Shown here: positions 32,768 to 40,476 of the stretch, in pieces
Numbering within the stretch: position 1 is the first letter of the stretch
Layout of the letters: the number at the start of each line of letters is the position of its first letter
Assembly: GCA_023954095.1 (NCBI GenBank)
Contig: JAMLIQ010000019.1
Coordinates: 1-40,476 of the forward strand
Length of the DNA: 40,476 bases
Reading direction: 5' to 3'
From: Burkholderiaceae bacterium
GTDB taxonomy: Bacteria > Pseudomonadota > Gammaproteobacteria > Burkholderiales > Burkholderiaceae_C
Notes under the pieces: generated by a model
Told to the model about the DNA's origin: nothing
The model's database searches: none
The model's input: only the letters and a program-made list of their open reading frames with translations
Position numbers and translations under genes: made by a program

Positions 32768-35563
32768 ATGAGCGACAAAAAAACCCTGCTGCTGGTGGAC
32801 GGCTCCAGCTACCTCTACCGCGCCTTCTTCGCGGGCGGCGAAACCATGAGCACCACCCTGCCCGACGGCACGGTGCAAAAGACCGGCGCCATCCGCATCA
32901 TGGTCAACATGATGCAGAAGCTCCTGAAGGACCAACCCTGCACCTACGCGGCCTGCGTGTTCGACGCCAAGGGCCCCACCTTCCGCGACGCGCTCTACCC
33001 CGAATACAAGGCGCAGCGCAGCCCCATGCCCGACGACCTGCGCAGCCAGATCGCGCCCATCCACGAGGTGGTGCGGCTCATGGGCTGGCCGGTGCTCGAC
33101 GTGCCCGGCGTGGAGGCCGACGACGTGATCGGCACCCTGGCCGTGGCGGCCGCGCGCCAGGGCATTGACGTGGTCATCTCCAGCGGCGACAAGGACCTGG
33201 CCCAGCTGGTGAACGAGCACATCTCCATCATCGACACCATGAGCGGCAAGGTGCGCGACCTGGCCGGGGTGGAGGCCGAATTCGGCGTGCCCGCCCGCCT
33301 GATGCTGGACTACCAGATGCTGGTGGGCGACCAGGTGGACAACGTGCCCGGCGTGCACAAGGTGGGCCCCAAGACCGCCGTGAAGCTGCTGCAGGAATAC
33401 GGCTCGGTGGACGCCCTGGTGGCGCGGGCCGGCGAGGTCAAGGGCGCCGTGGGCGAGAACCTGCGCAAGGCGCTGGACTGGCTGCCCACCAGCCGCCAGC
33501 TGCTCACCATCAAGACCGACTGCGACCTGAACGGCTGGGTGCCCGGCATGCCCGCGCTGGATGCCATCCGCATCGGCCAGCCCCAGACCGCGCCGCTCAT
33601 GGCCTTCTGCGACACCTATGGCTTCAAAGGCCTGGCGCGCACGCTGGCGGGCGAGGCCACTGCCGCCGCGCCCGCGCCCATCGTGGCCATGCCCGGCGAG
33701 AGTGGCGACCTGTTCGCCGACCATTCCGCCAGCCCCGTGGCCGAGGCCGCGCAGCACCGCACGGTGGTGTACGACACCATCCTGAACTGGACCGACTTCG
33801 ACCACTGGCTGCAGCGCCTGCTGAAGGCCGAGCTGGTGGCGCTGGACACCGAAACCACCTCGCTCGACGAAATGCGCGCCGAAATCGTGGGCATCAGTTT
33901 CAGCGTGCAGCCGGGCGAGGCCGCCTACATTCCGCTGGCCCACGCCGGGCCGGACGCCCCCGCGCAACTGCCGCGCGACGAGGTGCTGGCGCGCCTCAAG
34001 CCCTGGCTGGAAAACGGCAAGCACCACAAGCTCGGCCAGCACGTCAAATACGACCGCCACGTGTTCGCCAACCACGGCATCGAAGTGCAGGGCTATGTGC
34101 ACGACACCATGCTGCAAAGCTACGTGCTCGAAGTGCACAAGCCCCACGGCCTGGCCAGCCTGGCCGAGCGCCACACGGGCCGCACCGGCATCAGCTACGA
34201 AGACCTGTGCGGCAAGGGCGCGCACCAGATCCCGTTCGCCCAGGTGCCGGTGGACAAGGCGGCTGCCTATTCCTGCGAAGACTCGGACCAGACGCTGGAC
34301 GTGCACCTGGCGCTGTGGCCGCTGCTGCAGGCCGACGAGAAACTGCGCTTCATCTACGAGCTGGAAATCGCCAGCAGCGAGGCGCTCTACCGCATCGAGC
34401 GCAACGGCGTGCTCATCGACGCGCCCACGCTCGCGCAGCAAAGCCACGAGCTGGGCCAGCGCATCCTGCAGCTGGAGACCGAGGCGTATGAGATCGCCGG
34501 CCAGCCCTTCAACCTCAGCAGCCCCAAGCAGCTGGGCGAAATCTTCTTCGACAAGCTGGGCATGCCCGTGGTGAAGAAAACCGCCACCGGCGCGCGCAGC
34601 ACCGACGAGGAGGTGCTGGAAAAGCTGGCCGAGGACTACCCCCTGCCTGCCAAGCTGCTGGAGCACCGCAGCCTGACCAAGCTCAAGGGCACCTACACCG
34701 ACAAGCTGGCCCAGCTGGCCCTGCCGCGCACCGGCCGCGTGCACACGCACTACGCGCAGGCCGTGGCCGTCACCGGGCGCCTGTCGAGCAACGACCCGAA
34801 CCTGCAGAACATCCCCATCCGCACCGCCGAGGGGCGGCGTATCCGTGAAGCCTTTGTGGCGCCTTCGGGCTGCGTGATTGCCAGCGCCGACTACAGCCAG
34901 ATCGAGCTGCGCATCATGGCCCACATCAGCGGTGACCATGCGCTCCTGCACGCCTTCCACGCCGGGCTGGACGTGCACCGCGCCACCGCCGCCGAGGTGT
35001 TCGGCGTAGCGCTGGACCAGGTGACCAGCGAGCAGCGCCGCTACGCCAAGGTCATCAACTTCGGCCTGATCTACGGCATGAGCAGCTTCGGCCTGGCGAA
35101 GAACCTCGGCATCGAGACCAAGGCCGCCGCGGCCTACATCGACCGCTACTTCCAGCGCTACCCCGGCGTGAAGCAGTACATGGACGAAACCAAGGCCGCC
35201 GCCAAATCCATGGGTTATGTGGAAACCGTATTCGGCCGCCGCCTGTACCTGCCCGAGATCAACTCCCCCAACGGCCCGCGCCGCGCGGGCGCCGAGCGCG
35301 CCGCCATCAACGCCCCCATGCAGGGCACGGCGGCCGATCTCATCAAGATGGCCATGGTCAAGGTGCAGCAGGTGCTGGACGCCGAAAAGCCCGCCGTCAG
35401 AATGATCATGCAGGTGCACGACGAACTGGTGTTCGAGCTGCCCGAGGCCGAGGTGGACTGGCTCAAGGTCGCAATTCCGGAACTCATGGCCGATGTGGCC
35501 GAACTGAAGGTGCCGCTGCTCGCCGAGGTGGGTGTGGGGCCCAACTGGGACAAGGCGCATTGA
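32768..35563 (+). CDS. polA: DNA polymerase I
   Basis: Encodes 931 residues, full length. The 5' nuclease domain (1-~310) starts LLLVDGSSYLYRAFFA. The 3'-5' proofreading domain retains its DxE (LVALDTETTS, D360). Polymerase motifs are A (DYSQIELR, D near 708), B (RRYAKVINFGLIYG) and C (VHDELVFE, D near 884). It fills repair gaps and removes Okazaki primers. Codon use is strongly GC-biased and the frame is clean. Divergent from the serine hydrolase; ATG 32768 begins the conserved N-terminus. Confidence 0.97.
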   Translation: MSDKKTLLLVDGSSYLYRAFFAGGETMSTTLPDGTVQKTGAIRIMVNMMQKLLKDQPCTYAACVFDAKGPTFRDALYPEYKAQRSPMPDDLRSQIAPIHEVVRLMGWPVLDVPGVEADDVIGTLAVAAARQGIDVVISSGDKDLAQLVNEHISIIDTMSGKVRDLAGVEAEFGVPARLMLDYQMLVGDQVDNVPGVHKVGPKTAVKLLQEYGSVDALVARAGEVKGAVGENLRKALDWLPTSRQLLTIKTDCDLNGWVPGMPALDAIRIGQPQTAPLMAFCDTYGFKGLARTLAGEATAAAPAPIVAMPGESGDLFADHSASPVAEAAQHRTVVYDTILNWTDFDHWLQRLLKAELVALDTETTSLDEMRAEIVGISFSVQPGEAAYIPLAHAGPDAPAQLPRDEVLARLKPWLENGKHHKLGQHVKYDRHVFANHGIEVQGYVHDTMLQSYVLEVHKPHGLASLAERHTGRTGISYEDLCGKGAHQIPFAQVPVDKAAAYSCEDSDQTLDVHLALWPLLQADEKLRFIYELEIASSEALYRIERNGVLIDAPTLAQQSHELGQRILQLETEAYEIAGQPFNLSSPKQLGEIFFDKLGMPVVKKTATGARSTDEEVLEKLAEDYPLPAKLLEHRSLTKLKGTYTDKLAQLALPRTGRVHTHYAQAVAVTGRLSSNDPNLQNIPIRTAEGRRIREAFVAPSGCVIASADYSQIELRIMAHISGDHALLHAFHAGLDVHRATAAEVFGVALDQVTSEQRRYAKVINFGLIYGMSSFGLAKNLGIETKAAAAYIDRYFQRYPGVKQYMDETKAAAKSMGYVETVFGRRLYLPEINSPNGPRRAGAERAAINAPMQGTAADLIKMAMVKVQQVLDAEKPAVRMIMQVHDELVFELPEAEVDWLKVAIPELMADVAELKVPLLAEVGVGPNWDKAH

Positions 35564-35643
35564 GGACGGGCGCCAACCCGTCCGTCTGACCTCCATGCTG
35601 CAATGGTGGATGTTGCGCCTCGGAGTGATTTTTCAGTGTTTTT

Positions 35644-35690
35644 GGCTTCTAGCGCTCGTGCAGTAAGCGCCATCAGCTATCAAAATTGAT
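35644..35690 (+). repeat. Comamonadaceae-type short inverted repeat, copy D
   Basis: Reads CTTCTAGCGCTCGTGCAGTA then AGCGCCATCAGCTATCAAAA. It lies between polA and azlC, about 13 bases before the azlC start, so it may be in the azlC leader. Confidence 0.75.
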
Positions 35691-35703
35691 TTAGGCGAAT
35701 TCT

Positions 35704-36414
35704 GTGCAACCCTCCCTGCGACCCGCCTCCTGGAGCCCCGCCATCCGCATGGGCCTGTCCATTGCGGTGGCCACCGGCCTCTACGGCGTGTCGTTCGGCG
35801 CGCTCGCCGTGGCGGCGGGCCTCACCGTCGGCCAGGCCATGGCGCTCAGTCTGCTCATGTTCACGGGCGGCTCGCAGTTCGCCTTCATTGGTGTCATTGC
35901 GGGCGGCGGCGTACCGTCTGCGGCGCTCGGCGCTGCGGCGCTGCTGGGCGTGCGCAATGCCGTCTACGCCATGCAGATGAACCACATGCTGCAGCCCCAA
36001 GGCTGGCGCACATGGCTGGCCGCCCAGGTCACCATCGACGAATCCGTGGCCACAGCCGCAGGCCAGACCACACTCGCTGAGCAGCGCCGGGGCTTCTGGA
36101 CGGCGGGCCTGGGTATCTTCGTGCTCTGGAATCTGTGTACCTTTGTCGGCGCCTGGCTGGGCGATGCCCTGGGCGACCCGCGCCGCTGGGGTCTGGACGG
36201 CGCGGCCGTGGCCGCCTTCCTCGGCCTGCTCTGGCCGCGCCTGCGCCAGCGCGAACCCGTGGCACTGGCCGTATTGAGCGGCGTGGTCACCGCGCTGGCC
36301 TTGCCCCAGCTGCCGCCCGGCCTGCCCATCCTCGTCGCCGCTGCCGTGGGAGCCGCCTGGGGTTGGTGGGTGCCGGATCGCGCGGCAGCATCGGCCGAAA
36401 GGACGGGGCCATGA
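35704..36414 (+). CDS. azlC: AzlC-family branched-chain amino acid exporter, large subunit
   Basis: Encodes 236 residues with about six to eight hydrophobic helices. LYGVSFGALAVAAGL, LMFTGGSQFAFIGV and LLGVRNAVYAMQMN are AzlC signatures. With AzlD it exports branched-chain amino acids or analogues. The start is GTG 35704 with AGGCG upstream; ATG 35749 is an alternative that would cut into the first helix region. The stop overlaps the azlD start in an ATGA. Repeat copy D lies just upstream. Confidence 0.88.
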   Translation: MQPSLRPASWSPAIRMGLSIAVATGLYGVSFGALAVAAGLTVGQAMALSLLMFTGGSQFAFIGVIAGGGVPSAALGAAALLGVRNAVYAMQMNHMLQPQGWRTWLAAQVTIDESVATAAGQTTLAEQRRGFWTAGLGIFVLWNLCTFVGAWLGDALGDPRRWGLDGAAVAAFLGLLWPRLRQREPVALAVLSGVVTALALPQLPPGLPILVAAAVGAAWGWWVPDRAAASAERTGP

Positions 36415-36716
36415 GCGTGTGGCTTGCCATCCTGGCCGGTGCTTTCATCACCTACCTCACCAAGCTCTCGGGCTACGCCGTGCCCGCCCGCTGGCTGAAC
36501 AACCCGCGCATGACGCGTGTGGCGGGCGCCATCACCGTGGCGCTGCTGTCGGCCTTGACGGTGATGAACACCTTTGCATCGGGCTCCGCACTGGTGCTTG
36601 ATGCGCGGCTTGCGGCCCTGGCCGTGGCGGCGCTGGCCTTGTGGGCGCGGCTGCCGTTTTTGCTGGTGGTGGTGCTGGGGGCCGTGTCTGCGGGGGCGGT
36701 GCGGTGGTGGGGATGA
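36411..36716 (+). CDS. azlD: AzlD-family small subunit of branched-chain amino acid exporter
   Basis: Encodes 101 residues with three to four helices (MSVWLAILAGAFITYLTKLS, then VALLSALTVMNTF and ALALWARLPFLLVVVLG). It is the obligate partner of AzlC, translationally coupled by ATGA overlap. Confidence 0.85.
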   Translation: MSVWLAILAGAFITYLTKLSGYAVPARWLNNPRMTRVAGAITVALLSALTVMNTFASGSALVLDARLAALAVAALALWARLPFLLVVVLGAVSAGAVRWWG

Positions 36717-36796
36717 GGCGGTGCCTGAAAGGCGCGGCGGGAGTCCATTGCCAGGCAGGGTGCCGTCCTCCCTGGCGGCAAGCGCAAAGGGATGAG

Positions 36797-36823
36797 GGAA
36801 CTTTTTATCCCCCTGTTCGTTGA
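36797..36823 (+). promoter_or_regulatory. ECF-sigma promoter, copy 1 (autoregulatory)
   Basis: GGAAC (36797-36801), a 16-base spacer, then CGTTGA (36818-36823). The same layout recurs at 38345-38371. GGAAC-N16-CGTT is the classic ECF pattern. The expected transcript start is near 36830, leaving a leader of only ~7 bases before the sigma gene. Confidence 0.7.
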
Positions 36824-36837
36824 CTTGATCAAGGAAC

Positions 36838-37410
36838 ATGCAGAACTTCAAACACCTGGGAGACGAAGAATGCGCTGCGCTTGCGCAGCGGGGCGACAGG
36901 GCTGCGTTTTCCGAGCTGGTGGTGCGCTACCAGGATCGTATTTACCGCTTTCTGGTGCGCTTGACCCGCTCGCCCGACGAGGCCATCGAGCTGACGCAAG
37001 ACGCCTTCTTGAGCGCTTACCAGGCGCTGGAGCATTGGCAACGGGAGACGCACTTTTCGGCCTGGCTGTTTCGCATTGCACGCAATCGGGCCTTCGACTG
37101 GCTGCGCCGCGACAAGCGCGTGCAGTTCGTGCCCCTGGAGGAAGACGATGGCGACGCATTCATCGACCCTGGACCGGCACCTGAGGCGGTGCTGGAAACG
37201 CGCCAGCGCTATCGACTCCTGGAGGCGGCGCTGGCACGGCTCCCGCCCGAACATCGTGAGATTTTGCTGTTGCGCGAGATCGAGGATATGCCCTACCAGG
37301 ACATTGCCACCGTGCTCGGCCTGAACGTGGGCACCGTCAAGTCGCGCATTGCACGGGCGCGCACCGCACTGCTGGAAAAAATGCCACACCGACCCGAGGT
37401 ACCGAAATGA
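36838..37410 (+). CDS. ECF RNA polymerase sigma factor (RpoE-like)
   Basis: Encodes 190 residues with region 2 (about 25-95, FSELVVRYQDRIYRFLVRLT ... ELTQDAFLSAY, WLFRIARNRAFDWLRR) and region 4 (about 130-180, LPPEHREILLLREIEDMPYQ, VGTVKSRIARAR). It directs polymerase to stress promoters when released by its anti-sigma. AAGGA lies only 2 bases before the ATG, too close for a normal site; since the domain needs this N-terminus, the mRNA is probably almost leaderless. The stop overlaps the anti-sigma start in an ATGA. Confidence 0.92.
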   Translation: MQNFKHLGDEECAALAQRGDRAAFSELVVRYQDRIYRFLVRLTRSPDEAIELTQDAFLSAYQALEHWQRETHFSAWLFRIARNRAFDWLRRDKRVQFVPLEEDDGDAFIDPGPAPEAVLETRQRYRLLEAALARLPPEHREILLLREIEDMPYQDIATVLGLNVGTVKSRIARARTALLEKMPHRPEVPK

Positions 37411-37847
37411 GCTGCCCCCAAGACCATGCGCTGTCCGCCTATGCGGACCAGGAGATGCGGCCTGCCGAATACGCAAAGTTGGCCCGCCATGTGCAGGGCT
37501 GCCCGGTCTGCCAGCGCCGTCTGGCTCAATTCCGGGACCTGCAACAGGCCATGCGCGAACTGCCATCTCCCGCCTTGGGATTTGACCTTTCGGCGCGCCT
37601 CAAGGATCACCTGCGACCGGCGCCCCAGATCTCCCGCGCCAGGCCCCGGTTCTGGACAGGCTGGGTGCCCGCGGGACTGGGTACCGGCCTGGCGCTGGCA
37701 TCGGGCGTGTGGTTGGGCAGTTTGCTGGTGGGCGGCGGAGTCGCGAGCGCTCCCGGTACAAGCATGGTGCGTGTGTTTGATCCGGTGCCGCCCGGCGGGC
37801 TGTGCGCAGCCGTTGAAATTTGTCGTCTATCGAAAGCCATGCCATGA
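37407..37847 (+). CDS. Zinc-finger anti-sigma factor
   Basis: Encodes 146 residues. The N-terminal ZAS domain has H28-x3-C32-x2-C35 (HVQGCPVC), then one membrane helix (about 88-112, VPAGLGTGLALASGVWLGSL) and a short periplasmic tail. It should hold the upstream sigma at the membrane. It is coupled by ATGA overlaps to both the sigma gene and the next gene. Confidence 0.88.
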   Translation: MSCPQDHALSAYADQEMRPAEYAKLARHVQGCPVCQRRLAQFRDLQQAMRELPSPALGFDLSARLKDHLRPAPQISRARPRFWTGWVPAGLGTGLALASGVWLGSLLVGGGVASAPGTSMVRVFDPVPPGGLCAAVEICRLSKAMP

Positions 37848-38305
37848 ATCGCAGCACGATGTGGAAAGGGTTGTTGGCCCTGTCTTTGGCGCTGAACCTC
37901 GGCACCATCGCGGCCGTTCTCGTCCAGCAGGCCAGACCGGCGCACAACGCTGCCGCGCCGTTGAACGTGCCCGATTACCTGGGCCTGGGCCCGCAGCAGC
38001 GCGAGCGCTGGCAGCAGCTGGAACCAGCGTTCCTGCGCGACCTCGCAGCCAACTGGAGCGACATTCGCCGCCACCGCGAGTCGCTGGTGCGCCACATTTT
38101 TGCCGAGCCGCCGCAGCGTGCGGCCATCGACGCCGAGCAGGCCACGATTGCCGCGCTGCAGGCGGCGCAGCAGCAACGGGTGATCGCGCAACTGCTGGCA
38201 GAGCGCGATTTACTGGATGCGGCGCAGCGCGAGAAGCTGATGAACCTGCTGCTCAGCCGCTACGCACAAGAGTCCACCGAGGAAGAACAGCTGCACCGCC
38301 ATTGA
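37844..38305 (+). CDS. Membrane-anchored periplasmic sensor, CnrX/ZraP/Spy-like
   Basis: Encodes 153 residues: one N-terminal membrane helix (residues 5-27, MWKGLLALSLALNLGTIAAV) and a periplasmic four-helix region (LGLGPQQRERWQQLEPAFLR ... VRHIFAEPPQ ... LLAERDLLDAAQREKL). This matches the Metal_resist / Spy-like fold; CnrX and RsxA-type partners of ECF systems sense metals or envelope stress. The His-rich end (HRH) could bind metal. It is the third gene of the sigma operon, with ATGA overlap. Confidence 0.75.
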   Translation: MNRSTMWKGLLALSLALNLGTIAAVLVQQARPAHNAAAPLNVPDYLGLGPQQRERWQQLEPAFLRDLAANWSDIRRHRESLVRHIFAEPPQRAAIDAEQATIAALQAAQQQRVIAQLLAERDLLDAAQREKLMNLLLSRYAQESTEEEQLHRH

Positions 38306-38344
38306 GGCGGGTGAGCGGAGTGCAAAGAAAGATGCAAATTACAT

Positions 38345-38371
38345 GGAACATTTCTGCGTGGGGTTCGTTGA
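38345..38371 (+). promoter_or_regulatory. ECF-sigma promoter, copy 2
   Basis: GGAAC (38345-38349), 16 bases, CGTTGA (38366-38371), the same layout as the promoter before the sigma gene. It would drive the next gene with a ~55-base leader, so that gene is a predicted direct target. Confidence 0.7.
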
Positions 38372-38432
38372 GACAAGCAAGGCCGCGCCAACGCACGGCC
38401 CCAATGTCTTTCAACCTTCACTGGAGCTCACC

Positions 38433-38909
38433 ATGAAACTAGCCCTGTCTCTTCTGCTGGCCGCCACCCTGTCCACCCCGCTGGCGAGCCTTGCCGCTGA
38501 AAGCCACGACCACGGCGCAGCCGCTTCCCACCACATCGAGCTCAACGCGGGCAAGAAATGGGCGACCGACGCGCCGCTGCGCAAGGCCATGAAAGAGATC
38601 AAGGCATCGGTAGGCCGCACCCTGCCGGCCGCCCATGCAGGCAAGGCCAAGGCCGCCGATTTCGACGCCTTTGGCCAGGCGGTGACAGCCCAGATCGGTT
38701 ATATCGTGGACAACTGCAAGCTCGATCCCAAGGCAGACGAGCAGCTGCATATCGTGATCGCCGAGATGGTGGCGGGTGCCGACATGGCGCAAGGCAAGCA
38801 CGGCGACCCGGAGCGCGCGTCGGGCGTGGTCAAGATCGCGCAGGCGCTCAATACCTACGGCGCGCATTTCCAGCACCCTGGCTGGAAGGCCACCCCGTTG
38901 CCGCATTGA
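38433..38909 (+). CDS. Periplasmic helical protein with His-rich N-terminus, unknown function
   Basis: Encodes 158 residues. A signal peptide (MKLALSLLLAATLSTPLASL, cut near AA-E) is followed by SHDHGAAASHH, a possible metal-binding stretch, and a helical body with a single cysteine (VDNCKLDPKADEQLH). I do not recognise the family. GGAG precedes the ATG. The ECF-type promoter upstream links it to the sigma/anti-sigma/sensor operon. Confidence 0.7.
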   Translation: MKLALSLLLAATLSTPLASLAAESHDHGAAASHHIELNAGKKWATDAPLRKAMKEIKASVGRTLPAAHAGKAKAADFDAFGQAVTAQIGYIVDNCKLDPKADEQLHIVIAEMVAGADMAQGKHGDPERASGVVKIAQALNTYGAHFQHPGWKATPLPH

Positions 38910-39045
38910 GCCCTGTCTGGAGCAATCGGCGCCATGCCTCCTGGTTGCCTGCCATCCCGGGCTACCAACGCCGCCGACAAGGTCTTGGACACGGGTGAAC
39001 AATGGCTGCTGCCCAGCATGGGCAGTTCCACAAGGAGAAAATTCC

Positions 39046-39507
39046 ATGTCACGAACCTTCTTGCAGCGTGTTTTTACGACGATTGGCGGCCTGGCCCTGG
39101 CAGGTATGCTGACTTTGGCGCAAGCCGCCCCCGTGTTGTTCGACGTGCCGATGACGGGCGCCCAGGAGGTGCCGGCCGTGCAGACGCCGGGCCAGGGCAA
39201 CGCCGCGCTCACGTACGATGCCAGCACGCGGGTGGTCGCCTGGAACATCACCTTCAGCGGATTGTCGAGCCCGGCCACGATGGCGCATTTCCATGGACCC
39301 GCCCTCGCGGGAAAGAACGCGGGGGTGAAGGTGGGTCTTTCGCACAAGGGCAGCACGGAGGTGGTGAGTCCCATCAGCGGTCAGGCCACGCTGTCGCCAG
39401 ATGACGCCCGGGCGTTCGAGGCCGGGGAGATGTACATCAATATCCATACCAAAGAGCATCCCGGTGGCGAGGTCCGTGGCCAGGTGGTCGTGCCGAAGCG
39501 CAACTGA
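39046..39507 (+). CDS. CHRD-domain exported protein
   Basis: Encodes 153 residues. A signal peptide (residues 1-27, ending AQAAP) precedes a CHRD domain, seen in MTGAQEVPAVQTPGQGNAAL, the AHFHGPA segment and the C-terminal YINIHTKEHPGGEVRGQV. CHRD proteins are beta-rich, often secreted, of unknown function in bacteria. AAGGAG lies 8 bases before the ATG. No ECF motif is visible in the 136-base gap upstream, so co-transcription with the His-rich protein gene is possible but not shown. Confidence 0.85.
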   Translation: MSRTFLQRVFTTIGGLALAGMLTLAQAAPVLFDVPMTGAQEVPAVQTPGQGNAALTYDASTRVVAWNITFSGLSSPATMAHFHGPALAGKNAGVKVGLSHKGSTEVVSPISGQATLSPDDARAFEAGEMYINIHTKEHPGGEVRGQVVVPKRN

Positions 39508-39757
39508 CGCAGGTACCGGGGCCGCGATCGGATGACCGCTGCGCGGCAAGTGTGAAGAGACGGCGCAGGCCGCAAGACCTGTCTTGAAGGTGCATGCGCA
39601 CGCATGGGTCCGGCGTTACGACACAGTGCGGCTGCGGCTGCGATTCAAAGGCGGGTGTCGGGAGCATGGCAGCAGAACCGGGCCTGCATCGCTACACTGA
39701 TTCTTGGGGTGCGGCTTTGCGGGCTGCGCCCGTGTGACTTTTCGAGGAGCCCGATGC

Positions 39758-40476
39758 ATGAATGATTCAACCCCCTACACCCCGCCTGCCATCTGGCGAT
39801 GGAACAAGGAAAACGGCGGCAAGTTCGCCAGCATCAACCGGCCGATCTCCGGCGCAACGCACGAGAAAGACCTGCCGGTCGGCAGGCATCCGCTGCAGCT
39901 GTATTCCCTGGGCACGCCCAATGGGGTCAAGGTGACGGTGATGCTCGAAGAACTGCTGGCGCTGGGGCACAGCGGGGCTGAATATGACGCCTGGCTCATC
40001 AATATCCAGGAGGGTGCGCAATTTGGCAGCGGCTTTGTGGCGGTGAACCCCAATTCCAAGATTCCGGCGCTGCTGGACCGCAGCGACGCAGCCCACCCGG
40101 TGCGCGTGTTCGAGTCTGGCGCCATCCTGCTGTACCTGGCGGAGAAATTTGGCGCCTTCGTTCCTGTCAGCGGCGCAGCGCGCGCCGAGTGTCTGTCGTG
40201 GCTGTTCTGGCAGATGGGCAGCGGGCCGTTTCTGGGCGGTGGTTTTGGGCATTTCTATGCGTACGCGCCAGAAAAGTTCGAATACCCGATCGACCGCTTT
40301 GCGATGGAGGTCAAGCGCCAGATGGATGTGCTGAACAAGCGCCTGGCAGAGCACGAGTTCATCGCCGGCAGTGATTACACCATTGCCGACATGGCGATCT
40401 GGCCCTGGTATGGGGCGCTGGCCCGGGGCCAGTTGTACGAGGCGGGCGAGTTTTTGCAGGTGCACGAATACACCCA
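39758..40476 (+). CDS. yghU: YghU-like glutathione-dependent disulfide-bond oxidoreductase (cut by window end)
   Basis: The first 239 codons are present; the frame is open at the window end, so the last ~50 residues are missing. The sequence closely follows E. coli YghU: WRWNKENGGKFASINRPISG, the PVGRHPLQLYSLGTPNGVKV segment, VNPNSKIPALLDR, FESGAILLYLAEKFG, and FLGGGFGHFYAYAP. YghU/YfcG proteins are GST-fold enzymes that bind two glutathiones and reduce disulfides. GAGGAG lies 8 bases before ATG 39758. The 250-base gap to the CHRD gene shows nothing else I can support. Confidence 0.92.
   Translation, partial: MNDSTPYTPPAIWRWNKENGGKFASINRPISGATHEKDLPVGRHPLQLYSLGTPNGVKVTVMLEELLALGHSGAEYDAWLINIQEGAQFGSGFVAVNPNSKIPALLDRSDAAHPVRVFESGAILLYLAEKFGAFVPVSGAARAECLSWLFWQMGSGPFLGGGFGHFYAYAPEKFEYPIDRFAMEVKRQMDVLNKRLAEHEFIAGSDYTIADMAIWPWYGALARGQLYEAGEFLQVHEYT

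Noticed and set aside
32762-35596. 944-codon open frame antisense to polA
   Set aside because: Exactly mirrors polA, with repetitive His/Val/Gly-rich content typical of reverse-frame translation in high-GC genes.
39508-39757. Small gene in the gap before yghU
   Set aside because: No frame with a plausible ribosome site, composition or motif.

Overview
The window looks like a chromosomal segment of a Comamonadaceae betaproteobacterium, most likely Acidovorax or a close relative. The grounds are high GC with strong third-position bias, a BPSS1780-family membrane protein, the polA / DUF2782 / thrB neighbourhood, and four scattered copies of a short inverted repeat (core TCTAGCGCTTG-N-ATAAGCGC-N-CAGCT) that I associate with this family. 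The genus is inferred; no rRNA gene is present.

Region 1 (1-1533) is host chromosome: an HD-GYP protein gene, convergent with the original terminator of a tRNA-Lys gene.

Region 2 (1534-20587) is a ~19 kb integrated element in tRNA-Lys(CTT). A 49 bp perfect direct repeat marks both ends: the intact tRNA is at the right and a 3' tRNA fragment at the left. A tyrosine integrase lies beside the tRNA, and a shared 20 bp motif inside both ends probably marks integrase arm sites. From right to left the element carries: integrase; an AlpA-like excisionase whose start codon sits in a hairpin; a primase-helicase; an iteron-like non-coding patch that may be an origin; a lone phage terminase small subunit; a complete type I restriction-modification system (hsdM, hsdS, hsdR) with an HTH-nucleotidyltransferase and a tiny HEPN-like remnant between hsdS and hsdR; two unrecognised cargo genes (a membrane protein and a predicted PD-(D/E)XK-like protein); and a leftward cluster of two small membrane proteins, ArdC, RadC, a DUF1071 annealing protein and a YqaJ exonuclease. 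No capsid, tail, large terminase or conjugation genes are seen. The set resembles a phage satellite (PICI-like) or a mosaic integrative element rather than a complete prophage or ICE. Four terminator-like hairpins, each followed by a similar T-rich motif, precede genes of the recombination cluster and suggest attenuation or antitermination.

Region 3 (20588-40476) is host chromosome: a 3-hydroxyisobutyrate-dehydrogenase-like enzyme, guaC, a secreted CxxC protein, uvrD (with a short repeat inserted in frame), a PhoX phosphatase with a Pho-box-like site, a FecR-domain protein, a BPSS1780 protein, thrB, a DUF2782 protein, a serine hydrolase, polA, azlCD, an ECF sigma / anti-sigma / Spy-like sensor operon followed by two exported-protein genes, and a yghU homologue cut by the window end. 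Two promoters with the same GGAAC-N16-CGTTGA layout lie before the sigma gene and before the exported His-rich protein, outlining a small local regulon.
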